A stretch of DNA of 64,000 nt, taken from Parafrankia irregularis. Lineage in GTDB: Bacteria > Actinomycetota > Actinomycetes > Frankiales > Frankiaceae. Below are positions 1-7,544 of the stretch, piece after piece. A program made the translations under genes and the position numbers. The DNA lies in assembly GCF_001536285.1 (NCBI RefSeq), contig NZ_FAOZ01000005.1, positions 447,259-511,258 of the forward strand. Direction: 5' to 3'. Each line of letters starts with the position of its first letter. Position 1 is the stretch's first letter. The notes beneath the pieces were generated by a model. It was not told the origin of the DNA. It made no database searches and saw only the letters and a program-made list of their open reading frames with translations.

Positions 1-2
1 TG

Positions 3-593
3 GACGTCGTGGGAGCACGCCAGGAGCACGTGGCGACGTTCCTGAACCACCTGCGCCGCCTGGGCGGGGAGTTCGAGGTCAGCCAGCACGGCCTGACCTT
101 CTACCGGGCACGTGAGCTCACCGCCACCCATGTGCAGACCGACGTCCACCCGGGCTACATGACCGACTGGCAGCAGCCGTTGACGGTGCTGCTCACCCAG
201 GCCAAGGGTGCGTCGGTCATCCACGAGACGATCTACGAGGACCGGTTCGGCTACACCCGCCAGCTCAACGAGATGGGTGCCGACATCGCACTGTCCACCA
301 GCTGCCTCGGTGGCAAGGCCTGCCGGTTCGCCTCCCGGGACTTCGAGCACTCGGCCGTCGTCAGCGGGCCGACCCCGCTGCGCGCCGCCGATCTGGAGAT
401 TCCCGACCTGCGGGCCGGCTTCGCCTACGTGATGGCCGCCCTGGTCGCCGAGGGGTCGAGCCTGATCCGCGGAACCCGCTTCCTGGAACGCGGCTACGAG
501 GACCCGGTCGGGAAGCTGCGTTCGATCGGCGCCCTGATCGAGACCCGGCCCGCGGACGCCGTCCAGCCCACGCCGCCGGCCACGGCCTCCTGA
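3..593 (+). CDS. murA: MurA-family UDP-N-acetylglucosamine 1-carboxyvinyltransferase, 3' part
   Basis: The reading frame is open from the window edge, so the 5' part, including the family's catalytic Cys loop, is missing. The visible C-terminal part matches the EPSP synthase/MurA fold. It has the TDVHPGYMTDWQQP segment, the NEMGADI segment, and the conserved DLRAGFAYVMAALVAEG and LERGYED blocks. MurA transfers enolpyruvyl from PEP to UDP-GlcNAc, the first committed step of peptidoglycan synthesis in the cytosol. Actinomycetes often carry MurA paralogues, so the exact paralogue is uncertain. The gene converges on gpsA across a repeat-filled spacer. Confidence 0.78.
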   Translation, partial: DVVGARQEHVATFLNHLRRLGGEFEVSQHGLTFYRARELTATHVQTDVHPGYMTDWQQPLTVLLTQAKGASVIHETIYEDRFGYTRQLNEMGADIALSTSCLGGKACRFASRDFEHSAVVSGPTPLRAADLEIPDLRAGFAYVMAALVAEGSSLIRGTRFLERGYEDPVGKLRSIGALIETRPADAVQPTPPATAS

Positions 594-630
594 CCAGGCG
601 TCGGAGTGGGCACGACCGAGATCGCCGCCT

Positions 631-698
631 GAAGATCATGGGATTTTGGTTGTCCTGACGACCAAAATCCTCAACGCTTGCTCGGTAGCAACGGCTGC
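631..698 (+). repeat. Dispersed hairpin repeat, copy A
   Basis: A perfect 10-bp inverted repeat (641-650 with 661-670) lies inside a segment beginning GAAGATCATGGGATTTTG and ending CTTGCTCGGTAGCAACGG. The same ordered sequence recurs in reverse at 42308-42400 and in diverged form at 17945-18008. It sits between two converging genes, so it could act as a bidirectional terminator. Confidence 0.75.
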
Positions 699-700
699 CC

Positions 701-798
701 GAGGCTCGGGATCTCGCGACGGGCACTCCGGCGACCAAGATCCTCAGACCTTGGTCGCCAGCAGCAGCGGCAACGGCTCGCAGTGGCAACGGCAACGG
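701..798 (+). repeat. Dispersed hairpin repeat, second adjacent copy with GCAACGG tail
   Basis: This diverged copy keeps the core GGCGACCAAGATCCTCAG. The downstream segment carries several GGCAACGG units (about 768-798). The copy at 42308-42400 ends in the same kind of tail. It lies directly before the gpsA stop codon. Confidence 0.55.
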
Positions 799-815
799 CA
801 GCACCGCCCTCGCTG

Positions 816-1823
816 CTAGCGGGGGCGGTACTCCGGGCCGGGCTCGTGGCTCATCAGGTCCTTGACGGCCTCCAGCGGTGGCAGGCCCTCATAGAGCACC
901 CGCTCGACCTGGCGGGTGATCGGCATCGACACTCCGAGGCCTTCGGCCAGCGCCAGCAGCGGCCGGCAGGACCGCACGCCCTCGGCGACCTGGAGCTGCT
1001 GCGCCAGCACCTGCTCCAACGTCATCCCACGGCCGAGCCGCTCACCGAAGGTCCGGTTCCGGGAGAGCGGGGATCCGCAGGTGGCGACCAGGTCACCGAG
1101 CCCGGCGAGCCCGGCGAACGTCATCGGCTCGGCGCCGAGCGCGGCGCCGAGCCGCATCGTCTCGGCCAGCCCGCGGGCGATCAGCGAGGCCTGGCTGTTG
1201 GTGCCGAAGCCCATGCCCTCCAGCATCCCGGCCGCGAGGGCGATCACGTTCTTCACCGCCCCGCCGAGCTCGCAGCCGACGACGTCGCCGTTGGTGTAGG
1301 GCCGAAGGTAGGGCGTCCAGCAGGCGCTCTGGACCTGGTGCGCGGTGGCCGCCGAGGAACTGGCCACCACGGTGGCGGCGGGGTGCTCGACGGCGATCTC
1401 GCGCGCCAGGTTCGGACCGCTGACGACGGCGATGCGATCGGGGCCCACGCCGGCCGTCTGCGCGATCACCTCGCTCATCCGGTGGCTGGTGACGGCTTCC
1501 ATGCCCTTCATCAGGCTGACGTAGACGGCCCCCGGCCCCACCATCGGCGCCCAGTCGAGCAGGCAGGACCGCAGCGCGTGCGACGGCACCGCCAGAACCA
1601 CCAGTTCGGCGTCACGCAACGCCTGTTCCGGCCGCACCGTGGCGCGCACCTGGTCAGGAAGCCGGACGCCGTCGAGGTACCGGGGGTTCACATGACGGCC
1701 GTTGATGGAGTCCGCGACCTCCCGGTCCCGGGCGACCAGAGTGACGCGCGCACCCGCGTCGGCCAGCACCTTCGCGAAGACCGTGCCCCAGGAACCCGCG
1801 GTGAGCACCGCCGCGCGCCTCAC
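816..1823 (-). CDS. gpsA: Glycerol-3-phosphate dehydrogenase [NAD(P)+]
   Basis: About 335 residues, the usual family length. It reduces dihydroxyacetone phosphate to sn-glycerol 3-phosphate for phospholipid synthesis. Visible blocks are the N-terminal Rossmann segment, VSLMKGME, VSGPNLAREI, the GCELGGAVKNVIALAAGM block with the catalytic Lys, and GLAGLGDLVATC. The GTG start at 1823 is favoured because it overlaps the upstream acyltransferase stop as GTGA. This implies translational coupling of two steps of glycerolipid synthesis. One oddity: the dinucleotide loop reads TAGSWG where most homologues have GAGSWG. Confidence 0.93.
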   Translation of the reverse strand: MRRAAVLTAGSWGTVFAKVLADAGARVTLVARDREVADSINGRHVNPRYLDGVRLPDQVRATVRPEQALRDAELVVLAVPSHALRSCLLDWAPMVGPGAVYVSLMKGMEAVTSHRMSEVIAQTAGVGPDRIAVVSGPNLAREIAVEHPAATVVASSSAATAHQVQSACWTPYLRPYTNGDVVGCELGGAVKNVIALAAGMLEGMGFGTNSQASLIARGLAETMRLGAALGAEPMTFAGLAGLGDLVATCGSPLSRNRTFGERLGRGMTLEQVLAQQLQVAEGVRSCRPLLALAEGLGVSMPITRQVERVLYEGLPPLEAVKDLMSHEPGPEYRPR

Positions 1824-2809
1824 CGCCGCTCCCCCGGCGCGGCCGGATCCCCGCCGACGCCGCCACCGGGCGCCAGGTCCCGGGGCTGTGCCAGCTCCCG
1901 GCTCGGGTTCGGGTACGCAGCGGCCGGGGCATCGGGCTGGACGGGAAGGACCTGATCGAGCCCGGGGCGCCGCGGGCACGGTTCGCCGCGCAGACGCTCC
2001 AGCTCGACGAGCAGATCCGCCATCACCGCGTCGGTCACCTCACGTAGCAGCCGCGCGCTGTCGGCGCCGCCGTCCACAGCCGCACCAGCCGTGGCCTCAA
2101 CGCTCACAGCCGCACCACCCGTGGCCTCAACGTCCACCACCTCAACGTCCACGGCCTCAACGCCCGCGGCCTCACCACCGGCAGCATCGCCACGGCCCGT
2201 CGCCCCGTTTCCAGGCAGCATGCGGGACCGTTCGGCGAAACGAGCCAGATCCACAGCTCTCCCAGCATGAATCCGGATCTCCGGGCGGCGGAGCGGCCGC
2301 AGCCGGCGGTCCTTTCCCCAGATCTGTTGTGCACCCCACTGGGCCACCGGGATGACCGGCGCGCCCGTGGCGAGGACCAGTCTCGCCACACCGGTGCGGG
2401 ACCTGCTCGGCCAGTAGTCCGGATCGGTGGTGATCCCACCTTCCGGATAGATGACCACGGCCCGCCCGGCCCGCAGCGCGGCGATCGCGTCGCGCAAGGC
2501 ATCCTGCGCGCTCGGATCCCGGCGGTACACCGGAATCTGGCCGGCACTCGCCAGCACGTGGCGCAGGATCGGAACCTCCCACAACTCGCTAGTCGCCATG
2601 AACCGGGGGTTACGCCCGGTGGCATACACATAGTGCGCGAGCAGGGGTGGGTCCACCGTCGAGAGGTGGTTCGCGACCAGGATGACACCACCCGAAGCGG
2701 GGATGTTCTCCTGACCGGACCAACGCCGCCGGGTCAGCAGTCGCGAGAGCGGCAGGATCATTGCCGCGGCGAGTGTGATCCCGGGGCCGCCCCGCCACGG
2801 TCGTCTCAT
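1820..2809 (-). CDS. 1-acyl-sn-glycerol-3-phosphate acyltransferase (PlsC family)
   Basis: About 329 residues. The acyltransferase signature NHLSTVD (HX4D, residues 47-53) and the YPEGGI motif (about 121-126) are present, with an N-terminal hydrophobic stretch. The enzyme acylates lysophosphatidic acid at the membrane. It is coupled to gpsA by a 4-bp overlap, so one transcript supplies both the glycerol phosphate and its acylation. The C-terminal third contains a low-complexity run of VEA/VDVE/GAAV units (DNA about 2085-2195) and is not needed for the family fold. The ATG at 2809 is the first good start after a long open but non-coding-looking frame. Confidence 0.88.
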   Translation of the reverse strand: MRRPWRGGPGITLAAAMILPLSRLLTRRRWSGQENIPASGGVILVANHLSTVDPPLLAHYVYATGRNPRFMATSELWEVPILRHVLASAGQIPVYRRDPSAQDALRDAIAALRAGRAVVIYPEGGITTDPDYWPSRSRTGVARLVLATGAPVIPVAQWGAQQIWGKDRRLRPLRRPEIRIHAGRAVDLARFAERSRMLPGNGATGRGDAAGGEAAGVEAVDVEVVDVEATGGAAVSVEATAGAAVDGGADSARLLREVTDAVMADLLVELERLRGEPCPRRPGLDQVLPVQPDAPAAAYPNPSRELAQPRDLAPGGGVGGDPAAPGERR

Positions 2810-3086
2810 GAACGCGAAGTCTTGCTCAGCGCCGGGAAGCCTGTCGAGTTCGTCGCGCGGTGGCGGGACACGGACCCGCGCGAGGCCTACGCCACCGATC
2901 GTACGTTCCGGCCGCGTTCGGACCGATCCGGGCGCCTTTGCCCGGCCCGAGCCAGCCGCCGGACGCGTCGCGGGCAGCCACGCGGCGTCAGCCGCGCCGG
3001 CCGGCCCCGGGGGCAGCCCCAGCCCGCCACGGCGCCTTCGCCGCTCCCGATGGCCTATCGTCTGCGCTGTGCAGTCCGCCGAGACG

Positions 3087-3857
3087 ATGCCGCCATGGGT
3101 CGTGCTGGTACCGCTGAAACCGCTGCAGGCCGCGAAGTCCCGGCTCGACCATCCCGATCGCGGCGCGCTGGCCCTGGCGATGGCGCTGGACACCACCGCG
3201 GCCATCCTCGACGTCGACGCCGAGGTGGTGGGCTCGGTCATCGTCGTCACCGACGACCCTTCGGCCCGCGAAGCCCTGGCCGACCTCGCGAAGGCGTACC
3301 CCGCCGCCACGTCCACGTCCACGTCCACGTCGGTGGCAGTGGCGGTGGACGTCGACGTCGACCTCCACCGCCCCGGCAGGCCCGACGGATCCGTGAGGCG
3401 GGTGGGACGTCTGCTGGTAGCCGCGGACGAGCCGCGCAGCGGGCTTAACCCGGCGTTCGCGCATGCCGCGGCACTCGCCCGGCGGCTGCATCCGGGATGG
3501 GGGACGGCGGCCCTCTCCGCGGACCTGCCCGCGCTGCGGCCACAGGAGCTGCGCCGTGCGCTGACGGTCGCGCCGTCGACCGGCCACGCCGTGCTCGCGG
3601 ACGCCGTCGGCACCGGCACCGTGCTGCTCAGCGCGGCGCCCGGCACCGAGCTGCGCCCGCGGTTCGGGTCAGGCAGCTTCCGGGCGCACCGCGACGCGGG
3701 AGCCACCGACCTCACCGGGATCCTGCGCGACCAGGTTCCCGGGCTGCGCCGCGATGTCGACACGGTCTCCGATCTGGCTGACGCCCGCGCACTCGGGCTG
3801 GGCCCGGCGACGAGGCGGGTGCTGAAGGCCGACCCGTCGCCGCGCAGCGCGGCGTGA
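3087..3857 (+). CDS. cofC: 2-phospho-L-lactate/PEP guanylyltransferase, F420 biosynthesis
   Basis: About 256 residues. The N-terminus MPPWVVLVPLKPLQAAKSRL and the later NPAFAHA and SADLPAL segments identify the CofC/FbiD nucleotidyltransferase. It makes the GDP-activated three-carbon precursor of coenzyme F420. A Thr-Ser/Val-Ala/Val-Asp repeat (DNA 3308-3362) is inserted mid-protein. Start: ATG at 3087 fits the family N-terminus, but an in-frame GTG at 3069 is possible and neither has a strong ribosome binding site. It is divergent from the acyltransferase and overlaps the next gene by GTGA. Confidence 0.9.
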   Translation: MPPWVVLVPLKPLQAAKSRLDHPDRGALALAMALDTTAAILDVDAEVVGSVIVVTDDPSAREALADLAKAYPAATSTSTSTSVAVAVDVDVDLHRPGRPDGSVRRVGRLLVAADEPRSGLNPAFAHAAALARRLHPGWGTAALSADLPALRPQELRRALTVAPSTGHAVLADAVGTGTVLLSAAPGTELRPRFGSGSFRAHRDAGATDLTGILRDQVPGLRRDVDTVSDLADARALGLGPATRRVLKADPSPRSAA

Positions 3858-4672
3858 GCACCCCGCGCGCCGCGGCGGTCTCCCGCGGCGGGCTCGACGA
3901 GCTCACGGTGGTGAGCCTCGCCCACATCCATGATCCGGCGACGACGCCGATCTTCCCGGGGGACCCGGAGTTCACGCTGACCACCGCGGCGACGATCAAC
4001 GAGGACGGCTACTACCTGCAGCAGGTGAGTTGCGGTGAGCACACCGGAACGCACTGGGGGGCACCCGGCCACTTCGAGCCCGGTGGCGCCCTCGCCGACG
4101 ACCTCAGCCCCGCGGACCTCTTCCTGCCCGCCGTGCGGGTCGACGTCCGGGCCGCCGCGGCCGCGGACCCCGACTACCGGGTGACGCTGGGCGACCTGGC
4201 GGCCTTCGAGCGCGAGCATGGCCGGATTCCCGCCGGGGCCGCCGTCATCGCCTGGACGGGCTGGGCCGACCGCTGGGGCACCCCCGCCTACGCGAACCTG
4301 GACCGGCACGGCCGCCTGCGCCAGCCGGGCTTCGGCCTGGACGCCGTCCGCTGGCTGATCGGCACCGGACGGCTCGGGCGACGGGGCGCTCTGGGCTCGG
4401 ACACCTTCGGCCCGGATCCGGGCTCGGACGAGACATTCGCGGTCTCCAGGGAGCTCTTCCACGAACACCGCATATCCCTGGAGAACCTGACCAATCTCGC
4501 GGCGCTTCCCCCAGCCGGTGCCTGGGTGCTGGCCGGGGGCACCGTCAACCGGGCCGGCTCCGGCTCCGCCGCCACGGTGTTCGGCCTGGTCCCGCCCCGC
4601 CCGCGCGACGGCGGCCGGCGCAGGCGAACCACACGAACCATCCGCCATCAGGATGGTCGACGCCACCGCTGA
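3854..4672 (+). CDS. Cyclase-family (KynB/isatin hydrolase fold) metal-dependent hydrolase
   Basis: About 272 residues. The family motif HTGTHWGAPGHF is present; in characterised members it supplies metal-binding His residues. ENLTNL near the C-terminus is another family hallmark. In KynB and isatin hydrolase the residue two after the second His is a metal-binding Asp; here it is Gly. The substrate is unknown. GTG at 3854 overlaps the cofC stop, so the two are probably co-translated. The 3' end overlaps the opposing GGDEF-EAL gene by 25 bp and encodes an Arg-rich tail. Confidence 0.83.
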   Translation: MSTPRAAAVSRGGLDELTVVSLAHIHDPATTPIFPGDPEFTLTTAATINEDGYYLQQVSCGEHTGTHWGAPGHFEPGGALADDLSPADLFLPAVRVDVRAAAAADPDYRVTLGDLAAFEREHGRIPAGAAVIAWTGWADRWGTPAYANLDRHGRLRQPGFGLDAVRWLIGTGRLGRRGALGSDTFGPDPGSDETFAVSRELFHEHRISLENLTNLAALPPAGAWVLAGGTVNRAGSGSAATVFGLVPPRPRDGGRRRRTTRTIRHQDGRRHR

Positions 4673-7119
4673 TCCGCCGGGAAGGTGGCCGCGGGCCCCC
4701 CGCTCGGGATCGTGACCGTGGGCTCCTCGATCGTGGCCAGCCCTGACAGCGGCCCCGGCCGGGCGAAGAGGAAGCCCTGACCGAGCTCGCAGCCGAGCCG
4801 GTCCAGCTCCACGAGCTGGGCCTCCCGCTCGATGCCCTCGGCGATCACGACCGCGCCCAGTGAATGCGCCACGTCGATCATCGATCGACGCAGGTTGGAG
4901 TACCGGCTGCCGTCCATCGGCGGGTCGATGAGCGTGCGGTCCAGCTTGACGACGTCCACCGGCAGCCGGTGCAGCACAGCCAGGTTCGTGTTGCCCGCGC
5001 CGACGTCGTCCAGCGCGATCGTCACCCCGAGCTCCTTGACCTCCGTCAGGACGTCCGCCGCCGCGGCGAGGTCGGTGATCCGGCTGGTCTCGGTGACCTC
5101 GACCACGAGGCGCCGCGGGTCGAGACGGCTCGCGGCGAGGACCCTGGCGACCGTGTCACGCAGCCGGGTGTCACCGATCCGGCTGGCCGAGACGTTCACG
5201 TGCAGGCGCAGTTGGGAACCGGTCGGGTAGGCGAGGGCGACCTCGGTGCAGGCCCGGGTGAGCACCAGGTCGTCCAGGAGCCCGACCATGCCACCGCTCT
5301 CCGCGGCGGCGACGAACGTGCCCGGGGAAACCGGACCGCGGCCCGGGTCCGTCCACCGTGCCAGCGCTTCCAGGGCCACCGCCCGCCCGTCGCGAAGCCG
5401 GACGATCGGCTGGTAGTGGACGTCGAAGCCGGCGGAGCTCCCGCCGCGGCGCAGGGCGGTCGCCAGCGCGTCCGCGAGGTGTGCACCGGCCTCGGGTGAG
5501 GCCATCCCGGGGCGGTAGGTCACCAGCCGGTCCCGGCCCGAGCATTTCGCCACCTGCACGGCGGTCTCCGCATGCCGCAGCAGTGCCTCCCCCGTCTCGT
5601 GCGTGCGGCGGGCGACGGCGAGTCCGGCACTGGCGCGGATCGACCGCTGCCGGCCACCGAACGACACCGGGCGGCGCAGCGCCGCCAGCACCCGGGCACC
5701 CACGACCTCGGGTGACTCGCCACCACCAGCCATGAGCACCGCGAACTCGTCCGACCCGATGCGGGCGACGAGATCGGTCGCGCGGACGCAGTGCAGCAGC
5801 CGCTGCGCGACCGTGCGCAGCAGATGGTCACCGGCCGCGGGCCCGAGGCTGTCGTTGAGAACGCTGAAGTCGTCCAGATCGCAGTACAGGATGGCGATAT
5901 CGGCACCGGGCCCGGCCCCGGACGCGGATCCCGACCCGGCACCCGACCCCCGACCCGCGGCCCGCCGGCGGTCGGACAGCAGCCCGCGCAGCCGGTGCTG
6001 GAACAGAACTCGGTTGGGAAGCTCGGTCAGCGGGTCGTGGAACGCACGATGGTGCAGCTCCCGTTCAGCGGCACGGACCCGCAGCACGAGCCGACGCCCA
6101 GCTCGGGCAGCCTCCAGACGATCCGCGACCATCCCGGTCGCCAGGGCCGCTGCCAGCCCGATCTCGACGCCGTCGGGCCGATGGCCGCTGGCCACCCCGG
6201 TGAGCACGACCGCGGTCGCGGCCCCGGCCAGCAGCGTCGGCACCACGAGGAGTGTCCGGCCCTCCGCTCCGTCGCCACCATCGGCGAGCGCGAGGCCGGC
6301 CTGCCCGCGCGGCATGACGCCGGCTGTGTGCCACGCGGCCGCGAGCACCACGGCACAGCCGGCGATCGAGATGATCCCGATGAGGAGCTCCGGTGCGTCC
6401 GGGCCGGTGGCACCGTCCTGGCCGCTGGCACTATGTGCCAGCGATGTCGCGGCGGCCAGCAGAACCAGCCCGGCTGCCACCGCGAGGACGCGGACGCGAT
6501 CGGTGAGCCGACGAAACGCCGCGGTGTGCAGCGACACCAGCACCAGCACCACGACCTCGGCCGGGCGGACGATCGCCACGAACCGTCCCCAACCGTCGTC
6601 CGCGGCGGTGAGCGCCGGGCGTACGCCAAGCCCCCAGCCGACGAGGAGCACCGAGCAGGCGAGCAGAAAACGGTCGACCAGGCCGGCGGACCCGCCGCCC
6701 ACGATCCCGCTACCGAGCCCGCCCGCACCACCGAACCCACCCGTGCCGCCGAACCCGCCCGCACCGCCCGCACCACCGGCCCCGCCCGTGGGCACTCCGG
6801 GGGGAAGCGGCGGCAGGTCCGGCTGGCTCACCGGCCGGCGCGGTCTGGCCGTGGGCGCGGCGGAGAGGGCTGCCAGGGCGAGCACCGGCATGGCCAGGTA
6901 GCCGACATCGGCTGGCGACAGCCGATGTCGGCTACCCCCGTGAGCCGGCCCGGCCTGCAGCAGCCAGACCGACTGGCCCGCGGTCCAGGCGACGAGGGCC
7001 ACCGCGGCCCAGATCAGCCATCTGCCGTGTGCCCGTCCAAGCCGGCGGCCCTTCCAGACGCAGCCGGTCGCGGCGGCAAGTGCTGACACGATCGCGGTGC
7101 CGTCGAGCAACAGCGGCAC
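4648..7119 (-). CDS. Membrane GGDEF-EAL cyclic-di-GMP protein
   Basis: About 823 residues. The N-terminal half has several hydrophobic segments and a Gly-rich linker (GGAGG/GGFGG units, DNA about 6700-6795). A GGDEF domain follows, then an EAL domain in the last third. The cyclase signature is RIGSDEF, a degenerate GSDEF. The EAL domain looks complete: EALARW, HVNVSA, VEVTE, LDDVGAGN, VKLD, AEGIE and GQGF. It may therefore act mainly as a c-di-GMP phosphodiesterase. GTG at 7119 is chosen because GGGGAGGAGG lies six bases upstream; GTG at 7125 would abut it. Confidence 0.9.
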   Translation of the reverse strand: MPLLLDGTAIVSALAAATGCVWKGRRLGRAHGRWLIWAAVALVAWTAGQSVWLLQAGPAHGGSRHRLSPADVGYLAMPVLALAALSAAPTARPRRPVSQPDLPPLPPGVPTGGAGGAGGAGGFGGTGGFGGAGGLGSGIVGGGSAGLVDRFLLACSVLLVGWGLGVRPALTAADDGWGRFVAIVRPAEVVVLVLVSLHTAAFRRLTDRVRVLAVAAGLVLLAAATSLAHSASGQDGATGPDAPELLIGIISIAGCAVVLAAAWHTAGVMPRGQAGLALADGGDGAEGRTLLVVPTLLAGAATAVVLTGVASGHRPDGVEIGLAAALATGMVADRLEAARAGRRLVLRVRAAERELHHRAFHDPLTELPNRVLFQHRLRGLLSDRRRAAGRGSGAGSGSASGAGPGADIAILYCDLDDFSVLNDSLGPAAGDHLLRTVAQRLLHCVRATDLVARIGSDEFAVLMAGGGESPEVVGARVLAALRRPVSFGGRQRSIRASAGLAVARRTHETGEALLRHAETAVQVAKCSGRDRLVTYRPGMASPEAGAHLADALATALRRGGSSAGFDVHYQPIVRLRDGRAVALEALARWTDPGRGPVSPGTFVAAAESGGMVGLLDDLVLTRACTEVALAYPTGSQLRLHVNVSASRIGDTRLRDTVARVLAASRLDPRRLVVEVTETSRITDLAAAADVLTEVKELGVTIALDDVGAGNTNLAVLHRLPVDVVKLDRTLIDPPMDGSRYSNLRRSMIDVAHSLGAVVIAEGIEREAQLVELDRLGCELGQGFLFARPGPLSGLATIEEPTVTIPSGGPAATFPADQRWRRPS
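6897..6936. repeat. Perfect 17-bp inverted repeat inside the GGDEF-EAL gene
   Basis: Arms 6897-6913 and 6920-6936 are exact reverse complements around the 6-base loop GGCGAC. The stem falls in the codons for RHRLSPADVGYL in the membrane region. No related copy was noticed elsewhere in the window. Confidence 0.85.
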
Positions 7120-7544
7120 GCCCACCCTCCTCCCCTGCGGCCGGTGGTCCGGTCACCCGCCGGCCGTGGGCCGGATTCCCCGCACGCTGGCCCTCGACGG
7201 GCCGCGCCGGCTGCGAGCAGGGGCATGGCGGCTGTTTTTGGAGACGGCGCGTCGCGGCTGGGCCGTGACCTGACGGTTCGACGCCCCACGAGGGTCACTG
7301 ACCGCGGTGAGCGACCGCGGCGCGCTCGTCGGGCGCTCCCGCGAACCGGGCATCTCCTGCCCGATCAACCATTCGACGCCGAGTGACCAGCTCGTCGGAG
7401 AGCGCCTCGCGTCACCGTATCTTGTGATCGGGCAAACACAAAGAGTGTCCACCTGTGGTGCGCGCGGCGCGTCGACGACCATTCCCGCCAGATCTCGGCG
7501 TCACGAACAGCCGGATTCGGACAACCAGAAGAAGCGTCCGAAGG
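7120..7544. other. Intergenic region without recognised gene
   Basis: About 425 bases between the 5' end of the GGDEF-EAL gene and the stop of the transglutaminase-like gene, both on the minus strand. It should contain the GGDEF-EAL promoter. No conserved protein, RNA gene or clear terminator was recognised. Confidence 0.5.

Noticed and set aside
2810..4666. A minus-strand open frame running continuously from 4666 into the acyltransferase, giving an apparent 948-residue protein
   Set aside because: The part before 2809 is antisense to cofC and the cyclase gene and has no family resemblance. The acyltransferase begins at ATG 2809.
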